Counted from the stretch's first letter, positions 8,235 through 17,841 are shown. The stretch: 64,000 nucleotides of DNA from Marinilabilia rubra (GCF_003121985.1 NZ_QEWP01000001.1:62001-126000), one strand, 5' to 3'. Translations and numbers: made by a program. Notes: a model not told the origin generated them from the letters alone.

Positions 8235-9359
8235 TTACTTTTTGGTAAGAATCCAATTTTCCAACTTTTGTTCCTGCAGGATTTTTTCCTGCGCGTTTCT
8301 GGCTTCGGGCAGCGATTCAAATGAAGCTGCACTTACCATGTGTAAGTTGTTGTGCGTGAAATGACTGGCATTTTTGAAGCCTTTTGACTTTAATTCTGAT
8401 ACCAGCTTTTCAGCATTTTGCTGGTTCTTGAAGCTTCCGACAATAACCTGGTGCTTTCCCCGCTTAGCTTTTTCTGCTTCAGCACGTTCAAGTGCTTCTT
8501 TTGCTTCCTGCTCTTTTCTTTGTCTCTCTTCCTCAGCTTTTTTCAACGCAGCACTGTCAACAGCAGGTTTTTTCTTTACAGTATCAACTACTTCTACTTT
8601 CTTGGCAATGGGTACAGTTGCTTTGTCATTATCCCGCCAGACAAGCAAGTATAGCAGTATAAGGGTTACCGGAATTATAATAATCAGAGCAATGGCCCAT
8701 GGGGGAAGGACAAACTTTTTGCGCTCATCATAAACGGGCTCTTTCGGTGGTTTGTTTTTAGTTGTAGCAGCTTCCGGTTTAGTGGGAGGAGGAACTGGTG
8801 GTGCTGCAGCTTTGGCCTCTTCTTTTTTATTCTCCTTATCCGTTTCCTTATCCTCATCAAGGTTCAGAAGCGACTCATCTTTAATCTTCCGTTTCTCTCC
8901 AGCAGGTTTTTTGGTCCCTGTTGGCTTCTCTTTCTTTTCTTCTTTCTCCCCTTTGTCCTCGGGTGCATCATTGTCGATGTCCAAAAGTGAAGACTCAGCT
9001 GTTTGTTCAGAAGGTTCTTCTTCCTCGGGCAAGAGCTCTGTTAAATCAGGATCCTGTGTAAATCGTAAAATTCCATTCTGATCTTTGGTGAAACTTCCCA
9101 GTTTATCAAGAATGTATTCACCTTTTTCATCCAGTTCCTTTTTAATGCTGTCCACAAAGTTTGAAACTTTCTCTGTAGCTTCGGTGGTATCAATACCTTC
9201 CTCTTTGCTAACATGGTTAATCAACAAACCATCGTTAAAACTGAGGAAGTTGTTGAATAATACGGTTGTGCCTGCATCTCGCGAAACAATAAAGGCGCCA
9301 AAATTAGGTACAATTACCCGATTATTGTGTTTAATTAATTCCAGTAAATATTGTTCCAT
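8235..9359 (-). CDS. HU/CCDC81-like and SPOR domain membrane protein
   Basis: A 374-aa protein starting at MEQYLLELIKHNNR; upstream in-frame ATGs precede a non-conserved AT-rich stretch. Residues 1-110 resemble the bacterial CCDC81-type HU domain (VIVPNFGAFIV...LSFNDGLLINHV). An acidic/lysine-rich linker follows, then one transmembrane segment (LPPWAIALIIIIPVTLILLYLLVW region), a charged helix (KKAEEERQRKEQEAKEAL) and a C-terminal SPOR domain (HQVIVGSFKNQQNAEKLVSELK). SPOR domains bind denuded septal peptidoglycan, so a role in division or envelope organisation, with the HU part in the cytoplasm, is likely. This architecture is common in Bacteroidota. Confidence 0.85.
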   Translation of the reverse strand: MEQYLLELIKHNNRVIVPNFGAFIVSRDAGTTVLFNNFLSFNDGLLINHVSKEEGIDTTEATEKVSNFVDSIKKELDEKGEYILDKLGSFTKDQNGILRFTQDPDLTELLPEEEEPSEQTAESSLLDIDNDAPEDKGEKEEKKEKPTGTKKPAGEKRKIKDESLLNLDEDKETDKENKKEEAKAAAPPVPPPTKPEAATTKNKPPKEPVYDERKKFVLPPWAIALIIIIPVTLILLYLLVWRDNDKATVPIAKKVEVVDTVKKKPAVDSAALKKAEEERQRKEQEAKEALERAEAEKAKRGKHQVIVGSFKNQQNAEKLVSELKSKGFKNASHFTHNNLHMVSAASFESLPEARNAQEKILQEQKLENWILTKK

Positions 9360-9477
9360 AATCGGCAAATGATTTTTTAATAATATCATCTTCAGAACAT
9401 AAATATAAAGAGTTTTATACAAAAACAAAATTCTTTTAAAGTATAACAAAGAGCAGAAAAAACAGGAGCATTAAAGG

Positions 9478-9513
9478 TTTGAATATGTCAACCCATAAAC
9501 ATTTGTAAATTTG
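9478..9513 (+). promoter_or_regulatory. Putative ribF promoter
   Basis: TTTG at 9478-9481 and TAAATTTG at 9506-9513, a Bacteroidota-type -33/-7 pair. The 24-base spacer is a little long. Confidence 0.4.
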
Positions 9514-9536
9514 CACATGAAATAAAGAATGATTAA

Positions 9537-10478
9537 ATGAAGATCAAATCTAGTATAGAGGGTCTTAAAGCTTCTCGTCCCGTCCTTACAATGGGTATGT
9601 TTGATGGTGTTCACAAAGGACATGTATCACTTTTGTCACAGTTGGTGGAAAAGGCAAAAGAGGTGAATGGAGAATCCGTGGTGTTGACCTTTTGGCCACA
9701 TCCCCGACTGGTTCTGAGGCAGGATTCAGGGCAATTGCGTTTTTTGACAACTCTGGAGGAGAAGACAAAGCTTATAAGCGAAATTGGGGTTGATCAACTT
9801 GTCATATTACCGTTTACACGTGAATTTGCCGGATTGTCTGCCAGTCGATTTATCCGTGAATATTTGATTGATAAAATCAGAGTTAATCATTTACTGGTTG
9901 GTTATAATCACCGGTTTGGACATGACGGTATTTCCCGGGATAAACTAAATGAACTGGCTCAAAATTACGGATTTGGACTGGATTTCTTCGGGCCCGTTAA
10001 TGTTTTGGGAATGAATCCAAGTTCTACTGCCATTCGGAATTATATCTCGGATGGCGATGTTTGGGAGGCTTCAAGGTTGTTAGGGCGTTTTTATGGCCTG
10101 CAGGGAAGGATTGTGAGTGGTCGCCGGCTGGGAAGAGAGATTGGCTTTCCAACGGCAAATATAGAAATGGACGACCCCCTGAAATTGGTCCCCCATGATG
10201 GTGTATATGCCTGTAAGGTACATTTGCTGGGAAAAACTTTTGGAGGGATGATCAACATTGGTGGCAGACCAACCATAGAAGGCGAAACAGGACATCGGTC
10301 TTTGGAAGTTCATATCTTTTATTTTAATAAAGAGGTTTATTCTGAAGAAATAACCGTTGAGTTTATAAAACGAACCCGTCCCGAAATTAAATTCCCTAGC
10401 CTGGAGGCACTGAAAGAGCGTCTTAGTTTGGATGAGCGGGAAGTGAAAGATATTCTTAAGAAGGAAGGTGTTATTTAG
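9537..10478 (+). CDS. ribF: Bifunctional riboflavin kinase / FAD synthetase
   Basis: The 313-aa enzyme phosphorylates riboflavin to FMN and adenylylates FMN to FAD in the cytoplasm. The N-terminal nucleotidyltransferase domain carries GMFDGVHKGH (20-29) and GYNHRFGHDG. The C-terminal kinase domain starts at about 180 with GRRLGREIGFPTANI. Length and domain order are normal for bacterial RibF. It is a single transcription unit with its own promoter-like sequence. Confidence 0.95.
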   Translation: MKIKSSIEGLKASRPVLTMGMFDGVHKGHVSLLSQLVEKAKEVNGESVVLTFWPHPRLVLRQDSGQLRFLTTLEEKTKLISEIGVDQLVILPFTREFAGLSASRFIREYLIDKIRVNHLLVGYNHRFGHDGISRDKLNELAQNYGFGLDFFGPVNVLGMNPSSTAIRNYISDGDVWEASRLLGRFYGLQGRIVSGRRLGREIGFPTANIEMDDPLKLVPHDGVYACKVHLLGKTFGGMINIGGRPTIEGETGHRSLEVHIFYFNKEVYSEEITVEFIKRTRPEIKFPSLEALKERLSLDEREVKDILKKEGVI

Positions 10479-10542
10479 GTCAGATGTGGTTAATTGCTTG
10501 AGGATGATTGAAAAGCTTTTAGCGAAATTCATATCTATTTCG

Positions 10543-10550
10543 TACCTTTG
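10543..10550 (+). promoter_or_regulatory. Putative ahcY promoter -7 element
   Basis: TACCTTTG matches the Bacteroidota TAnnTTTG -7 box, 73 bases before the ahcY ATG. A T-rich stretch (CTTTT, 10516-10520) sits where a -33 element would be expected. Confidence 0.5.
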
Positions 10551-10623
10551 CAGCCTGAAAAACAAAACCCTTATGTGGTTTGTTCGTAACTTGTTCCAAG
10601 AAAGTATTATTTAGATTTCATAT

Positions 10624-12024
10624 ATGGATTATAAAGTAAAAGACTTGTCTCTGGCTGATTTTGGCCGAAAGGAGATTGAAATTGCGGAAAAAGAGATGCC
10701 GGGATTAATGGCATTGCGAAAGAAACATGGCGAAGAGGCTCCTCTTCGCGGCGCTAAAATCATGGGTTCTTTACATATGACTGTGCAAACCGCGGTTTTA
10801 ATCGAGACCTTGACTGCGTTGGGTGCCGACGTACGTTGGGCCAGCTGTAATATTTATTCTACTCAGGATCACGCTGCTGCTGCTATTGCAAAATCAGGTG
10901 TGCCTGTGTTTGCCTGGAAAGGAGAAACTCTTGAAGAATACTGGTGGTGCACAGAACAGGCACTGAATTTTGGAGAAGGTAAGGGCCCTGATTTGATTGT
11001 GGACGATGGAGGAGATGCCACAATGATGATCCATAAAGGGGTTGAAGCTGAAAAAAAACCGGCTATTCTTGAGCAGGATTACAGTGAGGAGGGAGAAGAT
11101 TTTCGTGAATTGATGGCTTTGCTTAACAAGCATTACAGCGAAGGCAGTGACCGTTGGCAAAAGGTCGCTGAAGGAATTAAAGGGGTTAGTGAGGAGACCA
11201 CTACCGGCGTACACCGTCTTTATCAAATGCTTGATCGCAAAGAACTTTTGTTCCCTGCAATAAATGTAAACGACTCGGTTACCAAATCGAAATTTGACAA
11301 TCTCTATGGTTGCCGTGAAAGTCTGGCCGACGGAATCAAACGTGCCACTGATGTAATGGTTGCCGGAAAAACCGTAGTTGTTTGCGGCTTTGGAGATGTG
11401 GGGAAAGGTTGTGCACAAAGTATGCGCGGTTTTGGGGCACGGGTTTTGGTTACAGAAATTGATCCCATTTGTGGTTTGCAGGCAGCCATGGAAGGTTATG
11501 AAGTAACCACTGTCGAAGCTGCCGTAAAGGAAGCCGATATTTTTGTGACCGCTACAGGTAACCGTGACGTGATTACTGTTGAACATATGGGGCAGATGAA
11601 AGACATGGCCATTGTATGCAATATAGGGCACTTCGATAATGAAATCCAGGTGGAGAAACTTGAAAACCTTCCTGGTATAGAGGAGATCAACATTAAGCCA
11701 CAGGTTGATCAGTTTACTTTTAGCGATGGACACAGTATTGTGCTTTTGTCACGAGGCAGGTTGGTTAACCTGGGAAATGCAACAGGACATCCCAGCTTTG
11801 TAATGAGTAATTCATTTACCAACCAAACTCTTGCGCAACTTGATTTGTGGCAAAACGATTTTGAAATTGGTGTTTACACCCTTTCTAAAAAACTGGACGA
11901 GGAAGTTGCAAGGCTTCACCTTGGAAAGCTTGGTGTAACGCTTACTGAGTTAACTCCTGAGCAGGCCAGTTACATAGGTGTAACACCTGAAGGGCCATTC
12001 AAACCTGAGCATTACAGATACTAG
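10624..12024 (+). CDS. ahcY: Adenosylhomocysteinase
   Basis: The 466-aa enzyme hydrolyses S-adenosylhomocysteine to adenosine and homocysteine, keeping the methylation cycle running. Diagnostic features are [16 protein letters not shown] (74-89), the NAD-binding loop GFGDVG (255-260), [10 protein letters not shown], and the C-terminal PFKPEHYRY. It includes the roughly 40-aa insert (about 145-185) seen in many bacterial forms. It is monocistronic, followed by a strong terminator. Confidence 0.97.
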   Translation: MDYKVKDLSLADFGRKEIEIAEKEMPGLMALRKKHGEEAPLRGAKIMGSLHMTVQTAVLIETLTALGADVRWASCNIYSTQDHAAAAIAKSGVPVFAWKGETLEEYWWCTEQALNFGEGKGPDLIVDDGGDATMMIHKGVEAEKKPAILEQDYSEEGEDFRELMALLNKHYSEGSDRWQKVAEGIKGVSEETTTGVHRLYQMLDRKELLFPAINVNDSVTKSKFDNLYGCRESLADGIKRATDVMVAGKTVVVCGFGDVGKGCAQSMRGFGARVLVTEIDPICGLQAAMEGYEVTTVEAAVKEADIFVTATGNRDVITVEHMGQMKDMAIVCNIGHFDNEIQVEKLENLPGIEEINIKPQVDQFTFSDGHSIVLLSRGRLVNLGNATGHPSFVMSNSFTNQTLAQLDLWQNDFEIGVYTLSKKLDEEVARLHLGKLGVTLTELTPEQASYIGVTPEGPFKPEHYRY

Positions 12025-12170
12025 TAGTGGGTTCGCTAAATAGTGTTTCAATTATTTTGCTTTCATTTTTTCTTTCTGCAAGGCAAAATTTTAACGATGC
12101 AGGAAGGGAAAAGGGATGTGAAATATGAAATAGTATTTTGTGATCGCACTACTAATTGAATCGATGCATT

Positions 12171-12207
12171 AAAAACCCGATTGGTGTGGATGCTGATCGG
12201 GTTTTTT
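12171..12207. terminator. Rho-independent terminator between ahcY and the Rieske-like gene
   Basis: AAAACCCGAT, a loop, then ATCGGGTTTTTT. It is T-rich on one side and A-rich on the other, so it can serve both convergent genes. Confidence 0.8.
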
Positions 12208-12224
12208 ATTATTCAGGGAGTGGG

Positions 12225-12668
12225 TTAGTTTGACGAAACAACAAGTATATTATCCTGGGTTACCCCTGTTTGGTAGGAATGAAGACTTTGCCTGGCCGGG
12301 CCTTCTATCAACTCCCCGTTGGGAGAGGCAATCAGAAATTTGGAACCGCAGCATTCACACTCGGCAATGGAAGGATCTTCTTCAATATCTACTGTTACGG
12401 AACAGGATATTTCTTTTTCATACGGGCACATTAAATCAAATGCATAATAAGTTGCCCCGGCATTGTAAATAACCAATCCGTTGACGCCTACCCGGCGTCC
12501 ATCCATGTCTCTGGTAGCAGTGAAAACGGATTTTGAATATTCGGGATAATTGAGGTTGAAATATCCGATAAACCGGCTTTTCGGAAATTCATCTCTAACG
12601 GCATCACCGCAGCTTTCCAAAGCAAAGATGATAAGTATGAATGCAAAAGGATGTACAAATCGTTTCAT
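12225..12668 (-). CDS. Rieske-fold lipoprotein with altered cluster ligands
   Basis: A 147-aa lipoprotein with lipobox LESC (C20). The C-terminal half reads like a Rieske domain: CPY (81-83) in place of the CxH motif, then CECCGSKF (104-111) in place of CPCHGSxF, then GELIEGPARQSLHSY, matching the Rieske GPAxxxL tail. Both His ligands are gone (Tyr83, Cys107), while C81, C104 and C106 remain, with another Cys at 89. It therefore cannot bind a normal Rieske 2Fe-2S cluster. It may hold another metal or cluster, or none. Similar Cys variants may be frequent in Bacteroidota, which I cannot check here. Confidence 0.65.
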   Translation of the reverse strand: MKRFVHPFAFILIIFALESCGDAVRDEFPKSRFIGYFNLNYPEYSKSVFTATRDMDGRRVGVNGLVIYNAGATYYAFDLMCPYEKEISCSVTVDIEEDPSIAECECCGSKFLIASPNGELIEGPARQSLHSYQTGVTQDNILVVSSN

Positions 12669-12795
12669 GGAAAAATTTTTTGATGGTAATTCCGTTGAAA
12701 TTTGAAGATGTATCTTTAAAATTCAATGGGTTTCTTTGGTAAAATCAAAACTTGGGGCTAATTTAGGACTTTAATTTCAAAGAAAAACAATTCAG

Positions 12796-13263
12796 ATGGA
12801 CGGCATCTCCGGAGAAATAATCTACATCATCATCATGCTGGTGATTTTTATCTTTTCCGCCCTTAAAAAGAAAAAGGGCAGAGGAGGTGAAATGCCTGAG
12901 CCTGACAGGGAGGTGGAAAATCCAATGGATGAAGTCTTTTCGCCTTTTAAAGAGATTTTTGGTGACGATGAGGAGGAAGAGGAAAAACCACAGCCAGCTC
13001 CGGTAGCCAGGGAATTCAAAAATGGGCGTAAGGATTTTAAAGATGCACCATTTGTAAAAGAAGATTACGTTTTTACTTCCAATACATCACCCGGCGATGC
13101 GCGTCGACAACGTAAAAACAAAACACCAGGCAGGCAAACAGTTTTAAAATCAGAGGAATCAATGCCTAATGAGTCTGAACAAACCGACTCAGGTCTCCAT
13201 GAATGGTTCGATTTGAGAAAGGCAGTCATTCACTCAGAGATTTTAAAAAGACCCGATTATTAG
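12796..13263 (+). CDS. Hypothetical membrane-anchored acidic protein
   Basis: A 155-aa protein I do not recognise. An N-terminal transmembrane helix (about 6-24, IIYIIIMLVIFIFSAL) is followed by KKKKGRGG, an acidic run (GDDEEEEEKP), a disordered middle and a short C-terminal helix (LRKAVIHSEILKRPDY). The single anchor and long low-complexity tail suggest a cytoplasmic-facing membrane protein. It lies upstream of greA with its own gap. Confidence 0.65.
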   Translation: MDGISGEIIYIIIMLVIFIFSALKKKKGRGGEMPEPDREVENPMDEVFSPFKEIFGDDEEEEEKPQPAPVAREFKNGRKDFKDAPFVKEDYVFTSNTSPGDARRQRKNKTPGRQTVLKSEESMPNESEQTDSGLHEWFDLRKAVIHSEILKRPDY

Positions 13264-13318
13264 TCGGTTACAATACTTTGCTTGTCCGGACTCACTTTTT
13301 TTATTCCGATACATTTGC

Positions 13319-13326
13319 TAATTTTG
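13319..13326 (+). promoter_or_regulatory. Putative greA promoter -7 element
   Basis: TAATTTTG, with a T-rich run about 20 bases upstream. A second match, TACATTTG, lies at 13310-13317. Either could start greA. Confidence 0.4.
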
Positions 13327-13422
13327 CAGCAAAGAGTCCCGGACTATTATATGTCCATGGGATTCTTTTCTTTTTATATACCCATTAATAATAAATTACT
13401 TAAATAATAGGAGGATTAAACA

Positions 13423-13896
13423 ATGTCTAATACGAGTTACATTACCCAATCGGGATTGAATAAACTTCGTGAGGAGTTGGTTCAGTTGGAGTCGGTTGAG
13501 AGACCAAGCATCTCAAAACAAATTGCTGAAGCCCGCGACAAAGGGGATTTATCTGAGAATGCCGAATACGATGCGGCGAAAGAAGCCCAGGGATTGTTGG
13601 AGATGCGTATCGCCAAACTTAAAGAGACGATTGCTACCAGCCGTGTTATCGATGAATCTAAAATCGATACCTCTAAAGTTCAACTGATGAATAAAGTGAA
13701 GATCAAGAATTTGAAAAACAATTCGGTAATGACTTATACCCTGGTTTCTGAGTCGGAAGCAGATCTTAAAGCCGGAAAAATTTCTGTGTCTACTCCTATT
13801 GCACAGGGTTTGATGGGCAAAAAAGTGGGGGATAAAGTCGATATTAAGGTGCCATCAGGTGTTATGCCCTTTGAAATCATAGATATTTCTTTGTAG
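13423..13896 (+). CDS. greA: Transcription elongation factor GreA
   Basis: The 157-aa protein rescues backtracked RNA polymerase by stimulating transcript cleavage. The N-terminal coiled coil carries the family sequence ARDKGDLSENAEYDAAKEAQG with the acidic tip, and the C-terminal FKBP-like domain ends in MPFEIIDISL. The start is supported by an unusually strong Shine-Dalgarno (AGGAGG) 9 bases upstream. It is followed after 61 bases by a HIT-family gene. Confidence 0.96.
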   Translation: MSNTSYITQSGLNKLREELVQLESVERPSISKQIAEARDKGDLSENAEYDAAKEAQGLLEMRIAKLKETIATSRVIDESKIDTSKVQLMNKVKIKNLKNNSVMTYTLVSESEADLKAGKISVSTPIAQGLMGKKVGDKVDIKVPSGVMPFEIIDISL

Positions 13897-13957
13897 ATTT
13901 GAAAGAAGTGATTGCAATTACCCGGATATCAAAAAATCTAATATTCTATCAAAAGTT

Positions 13958-14350
13958 ATGGCAACCATTTTTTCAAAAATTATAGCTGGAGAAATTCCCG
14001 GCTTTAAAATTGCAGAAGACGATCGTTTTTATGCTTTTTTAGACATTAATCCATTGGCAAAGGGGCATACACTGGTTGTTCCAAAGCAGGAGACAGATTA
14101 TCTTTTTGATTTAGAGGATTCCCTTTTGGCAGATATGATGGTCTTTTCTAAAAATGTCGCCAGGGCCATTGAGAAAGCTGTCACATGTAAACGCGTTGGG
14201 GTTGCAGTGTTAGGCTTGGAAGTACCCCATGCACATATTCACCTGGTTCCGATTAATTCTGAAGGGGACATTAGTTTTTCAAAACCCAAGCTGAAATTGG
14301 ATAAGGAAGAAATGGCCGCAATAGCCGAAAAAATTAGATCAGGTTTTTAA
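13958..14350 (+). CDS. HIT-family nucleotide-binding protein
   Basis: The 130-aa histidine-triad protein is a purine nucleoside phosphoramidase-type hydrolase or transferase. It starts IFSKIIAGEIPGFKIAEDD, has LDINPLAKGHTLVVPK, and the catalytic triad VPHAHIHLVPI near residue 90. It is probably co-transcribed with greA and is followed by a strong terminator. Confidence 0.92.
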   Translation: MATIFSKIIAGEIPGFKIAEDDRFYAFLDINPLAKGHTLVVPKQETDYLFDLEDSLLADMMVFSKNVARAIEKAVTCKRVGVAVLGLEVPHAHIHLVPINSEGDISFSKPKLKLDKEEMAAIAEKIRSGF

Positions 14351-14375
14351 GAAGTTTGAGAGTATTACAGCTTCT

Positions 14376-14421
14376 AAAAAAGCCGTCCCCGGAGTTTTCA
14401 CTTCGGGGACGGCTTTTTTTT
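14376..14421. terminator. Bidirectional terminator between the HIT gene and ruvC
   Basis: AAAAAAGCCGTCCCCGG, loop, CGGGGACGGCTTTTTTT. The stem is 11 bp with an A-tract and T-tract, placed between convergent genes. Confidence 0.9.
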
Positions 14422-14493
14422 GTCTTGTCGGACAATTGTCGAAAAAGTTCTTTGCCTTTTCACCATCTCGGCTCTTCTGTCGTTTTACCTTTA

Positions 14494-15054
14494 TTACTTC
14501 ACCCTGCCCGGATTTTGGCGTATGAACTCTTTCCAGCTTTTAGCACCGGTTTGGTTTACCAGGTTTTGCTTCTGAAAGAAATGGCACACTGCTGCAGCCA
14601 GTCCATCTGTTGCATCAAGATATTTAGGCATATCCGTGAGTTTGAGATATTGTTGCAGAAACATCGCCACCTGTTCTTTGGAGGCATTTCCACGCCCTGT
14701 GATAGCTTGCTTGATGCGTAAGGGAGCATACTCAAATATAGGCATAGAACGTGAAAGGGCCGCAGCCATCGCTACTCCCTGAGCTCTTCCCAGTTTGAGC
14801 ATTGATTGTACATTCTTTCCATAAAAGGGTGCCTCAATTGCTAATTCATCAGGATGGTAATGATCTATCAGACCCACCACGCGCTCAAAAATTTTCTGTA
14901 GTTTTAGATAATGGTCTTTGTATTTAGCCAGTTCTAAGACCCCCATGGTGATAACTTTGGGGGTTTTACCATTGACCTCAATGATGCCGTAGCCCATAAC
15001 GGTCGTTCCGGGATCAATCCCAAGAATGATTTTTTCAGCTACTGCTTCAGGCAT
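14494..15054 (-). CDS. ruvC: Holliday junction resolvase RuvC
   Basis: The 186-aa endonuclease resolves four-way junctions with RuvAB. Key parts: [15 protein letters not shown] (first catalytic Asp), [10 protein letters not shown] (catalytic Glu), [13 protein letters not shown], and [15 protein letters not shown] with the C-terminal acidic pair. It is 8 bases downstream of the DUF4286 gene, in an operon reading serS to ruvC. Confidence 0.95.
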   Translation of the reverse strand: MPEAVAEKIILGIDPGTTVMGYGIIEVNGKTPKVITMGVLELAKYKDHYLKLQKIFERVVGLIDHYHPDELAIEAPFYGKNVQSMLKLGRAQGVAMAAALSRSMPIFEYAPLRIKQAITGRGNASKEQVAMFLQQYLKLTDMPKYLDATDGLAAAVCHFFQKQNLVNQTGAKSWKEFIRQNPGRVK

Positions 15055-15062
15055 GTAAAAGA

Positions 15063-15377
15063 TTAGTCTAGCTTATTAAGTACTGAGTTGAAATTGGTCA
15101 CGCGTTCGCCAAACCTGGCTCTGAATTCATTAAATACAGGAACGGTTTCTTTCCTAATGTAATCCAATTGATCATTGGTGGAGCATCTGAACTGAACAGA
15201 AAAAACCAGCATGTCCTGATTGACTTCAGAAAGTACCTGAAATACTTCAGACTCGCTATCGGGAACGCGTTCAGCAACAAAAGGAAACAAATCCTTGTTA
15301 AGCCACTCCTCCCACTGATGACGATAATCGGGAGTAGTATAAAAAGAGGCGTTGAATATGTATTTCTTATCTTTCAT
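15063..15377 (-). CDS. DUF4286 family protein
   Basis: A 104-aa soluble protein starting [14 protein letters not shown]; 12 upstream in-frame codons are less likely. The pattern, a strand-rich start, then [17 protein letters not shown] and a QFRC strand, fits the small alpha/beta DUF4286 family found in Bacteroidota. The function is unknown. It lies directly upstream of ruvC. Confidence 0.75.
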   Translation of the reverse strand: MKDKKYIFNASFYTTPDYRHQWEEWLNKDLFPFVAERVPDSESEVFQVLSEVNQDMLVFSVQFRCSTNDQLDYIRKETVPVFNEFRARFGERVTNFNSVLNKLD

Positions 15378-15508
15378 GTCTCTTTTGTTGATATGGCCCT
15401 TGATTTTGGGCATAAATTTATTTTAAACTAAAGCTTTCCCTTTTACCCAAATAAAACCAGGCATAAAGCGGAGGGATTGCCTTGATTGGTGAGTCAAAAA
15501 TCAAGAAA

Positions 15509-16780
15509 TTATTTAATAATCTCGGTTCCCATAAATGGAACAAGCACCTTAGGTACTTTTATGCCATCAGGTGTTTGGTTGTTTTCCAGAATGGCTGCCA
15601 CAATGCGGGGAAGTGCAAGTGCACTGCCATTGAGGGTATGAGCCAGCAGTGGTTTCTTTTCACCGGGTTTCTTGTATCTTAACTTAAGACGGTTGGCCTG
15701 ATAGGTTTCGAAGTTGGAAACAGAACTTACTTCCAGCCAGCGTTCCTGAGCGGCGGAGTATACCTCGAAATCATAGGTCAAAGCAGAGGTGAAGCTCAAA
15801 TCTCCGCCGCAAAGACGAAGAATACGCCATGGCAGTTCGAGCTTTTCAACCAGCGACTGTGCATGTGCCACCATTTGCTCCAGCACCTCATAAGAATTTT
15901 CGGGATTAGCCACTTGTACGATTTCTACTTTGTCGAACTGGTGAAGACGATTGAGGCCTCTTACGTGTGCTCCCCATGACCCTGCTTCACGACGGAAGCA
16001 AGCAGAATAGGCACATTGCTTAACCGGCAAATCTTTTTCATCCAGCACAACATCTCTGAAGATGTTGGTTACAGGAACTTCAGCCGTTGGAATTAAATAA
16101 AGGTTATCCTCTGTAACGTGATACATCTGGCCTTCTTTGTCGGGCAGCTGACCTGTTCCAAAACCTGAATCTTCATTAACCAAAAGCGGCGGCAGTACTT
16201 CGTTGTAGCCGGCTTTTGTCGCTTCATCCAGGAAGAAGTTTATCAATGCTCTTTGGAGTTTTGCTCCCCAGCCTTTGTATACCGGAAACCCGGCGCCTGT
16301 AAGCTTGGTCCCCAATTCAAAATCGATTAGGTCATATTTGGCTGCCAGGTCCCAATGGGGCAGTGCTTCCTGAAGTGTGGGCACTTCACCACCTTCCTTC
16401 ACCACTTCGTTGTCCTCTTCACCTTTTCCCTCAGGCACCGATGGGTGAGGAATATTAGGAACCTGTACCAGTAATCCCTGTATTTTCTTCTCAATTTCAC
16501 TCAAATTCGCATTCAGGTTGCGAATCTCCTCTTTTAAACCCGTTGTTTTCTCCCGGGCTTCATTGGCCTCTTCTTTTTTTCCCGACTTAAACAGTTGACC
16601 AATGGACCTGGACAGTGTGTTGAGTTCATTTTGCTTCTGGTCAGCCTGCGTCTGGGTGGCTTTTCTGTCATTGTCCGCAGCCACAATATTTGCAACCACT
16701 TCTTTGGCATCGAATCTCTTGGTTTTCAACCGGGAGATGATTTCTTCCTGATTGTCCTGAATGTACTTGAGTGTGAGCAT
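15509..16780 (-). CDS. serS: Seryl-tRNA synthetase
   Basis: The 423-aa class II synthetase charges tRNA-Ser. An N-terminal long antiparallel coiled coil (about 30-105) binds the tRNA variable arm. The core has motif 2 CFRREAGSWGAHVRGLNRLH and motif 3 LNGSALALPRIVAAILENNQ. Length and order are standard. Start: MLTLKYIQDNQEEI. Confidence 0.97.
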   Translation of the reverse strand: MLTLKYIQDNQEEIISRLKTKRFDAKEVVANIVAADNDRKATQTQADQKQNELNTLSRSIGQLFKSGKKEEANEAREKTTGLKEEIRNLNANLSEIEKKIQGLLVQVPNIPHPSVPEGKGEEDNEVVKEGGEVPTLQEALPHWDLAAKYDLIDFELGTKLTGAGFPVYKGWGAKLQRALINFFLDEATKAGYNEVLPPLLVNEDSGFGTGQLPDKEGQMYHVTEDNLYLIPTAEVPVTNIFRDVVLDEKDLPVKQCAYSACFRREAGSWGAHVRGLNRLHQFDKVEIVQVANPENSYEVLEQMVAHAQSLVEKLELPWRILRLCGGDLSFTSALTYDFEVYSAAQERWLEVSSVSNFETYQANRLKLRYKKPGEKKPLLAHTLNGSALALPRIVAAILENNQTPDGIKVPKVLVPFMGTEIIK

Positions 16781-17126
16781 ATTTTCAGTGTATATTTAAA
16801 TACTTGTAAACGATCTGAGTTCAGGTATAGGGTAATGTTTTTTACCAAAGAATGAAATTTCCTTGGCTGTGCCTTAGGCTAGAGTCAAGTGTAGAATGTC
16901 GGGTAAGCCGTCGCTATTTTTCACCTTGTGCAAATCAACCAAAAAGTAAACATAGCCGTAACTACGTGAGTCTTTTTTTTGAGAAGCATAAGGTAGAAAG
17001 AGCAAGGCTTGGGCCGTCAGACTGTGCTTGACCTGACTCTGGAATCAATCGGGCACAAAAAATCTCCTGAATTTGTTACGAAAGTAACAAAAACAGGAGA
17101 TTCAGAGAATTTTTTTACGAATAAAC
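16781..17126. other. Intergenic region between serS and rpmA with repeat B
   Basis: No gene is supported here. The stretch holds dispersed repeat B (16885-16960) and an imperfect hairpin near 17060-17096 (TCTCCTGAATTTG ... CAAAAACAGGAGA) just before the rpmA stop. That hairpin may terminate the ribosomal protein operon. Confidence 0.6.
16885..16960 (+). repeat. Dispersed intergenic repeat B, copy 1
   Basis: The reverse complement closely matches 62422-62497, sharing TTGCACAAGGTGAAAA and GGCTTACCCGACATTCTACA. Weaker similarity continues outward on the 16960 side. It is non-coding. Confidence 0.75.
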
Positions 17127-17390
17127 TTATTCTGCAACTGCTGGTTCAACTGAAACAAAAGACTTATCGCCTTTTCTTCTGCGGAAAACAACGGTTCCGT
17201 CAGTCAGTGCAAAAATAGTGTGGTCTTTTCCCATGCCTACATTATCACCAGGGTGATGCTGAGTGCCACGCTGACGTACGATAATGTTACCGGCTTTTAC
17301 GTTCTGGCCGCCATAAATCTTGACACCTAAACGTTTACTTTCTGATTCGCGTCCGTTTCTGGAGCTACCTACACCTTTCTTATGTGCCAT
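17127..17390 (-). CDS. rpmA: 50S ribosomal protein L27
   Basis: The 87-aa protein begins [20 protein letters not shown], the typical L27 start near the peptidyl transferase centre, and has [21 protein letters not shown]. It has no N-terminal cleaved extension of the Firmicutes kind. It is 23 bases downstream of rplU. Confidence 0.97.
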   Translation of the reverse strand: MAHKKGVGSSRNGRESESKRLGVKIYGGQNVKAGNIIVRQRGTQHHPGDNVGMGKDHTIFALTDGTVVFRRRKGDKSFVSVEPAVAE

Positions 17391-17413
17391 ATCGCATTAA
17401 CTTTTTTTCGTGA

Positions 17414-17725
17414 TTAACCTTCAATGTTTTCGATCTGAATCTGACTCAGATATTGACGATGACCGTTTTTCTTACGGTAGCCTTTCCGGCGCTTCTTTTT
17501 GAAAACGATCACTTTATTACCTTTCATATGAGACAAAACTTTGGCGGAAACTTTTGCTCCTTCTACTACGGGAGCACCAATTTTAACGTCGCCATCGTTG
17601 TCAACCAAAAGTACCTGGTCGAAATCAACTGAAGCTCCTTCTTCTGCATTGAGGCGATTCACAAAGATCTTTCTGTCTTTCTCTACTTTGAATTGCTGGC
17701 CTCCAATGGATACAATTGCGTACAT
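17414..17725 (-). CDS. rplU: 50S ribosomal protein L21
   Basis: The 103-aa protein starts MYAIVSIGGQQFKVEKD and has the basic segment KKRRKGYRKKNGHRQYLS, characteristic of L21. It is the first gene of the rplU-rpmA operon, behind a very good Bacteroidota-type promoter. Confidence 0.97.
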   Translation of the reverse strand: MYAIVSIGGQQFKVEKDRKIFVNRLNAEEGASVDFDQVLLVDNDGDVKIGAPVVEGAKVSAKVLSHMKGNKVIVFKKKRRKGYRKKNGHRQYLSQIQIENIEG

Positions 17726-17809
17726 TGAATTACAATTTTAAGGTTCTCACCGGCAGGTGGTTCCGCTTTCGGGAATCTCTTTTCTACCTGTTCGGATTAT
17801 TTCGGTCTG

Positions 17810-17841
17810 CAAAAGTAGTAACTTTTTATTTGTCTGGCAAA
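17810..17841 (-). promoter_or_regulatory. Promoter of rplU-rpmA
   Basis: Read on the minus strand: TTTG (17841-17838), 20-base spacer, TACTTTTG (17817-17810). This is the full Bacteroidota consensus, about 85 bases before the rplU ATG. Confidence 0.75.

Noticed and set aside
8374-9372. Ser/Phe-rich plus-strand frames opposite the HU-SPOR gene
   Set aside because: Antisense products of the Lys/Glu-rich linker; no ribosome site or domain.
10624-12024. Antisense 279-codon frame inside ahcY
   Set aside because: The sense frame is a clear adenosylhomocysteinase; the antisense frame has no motif.
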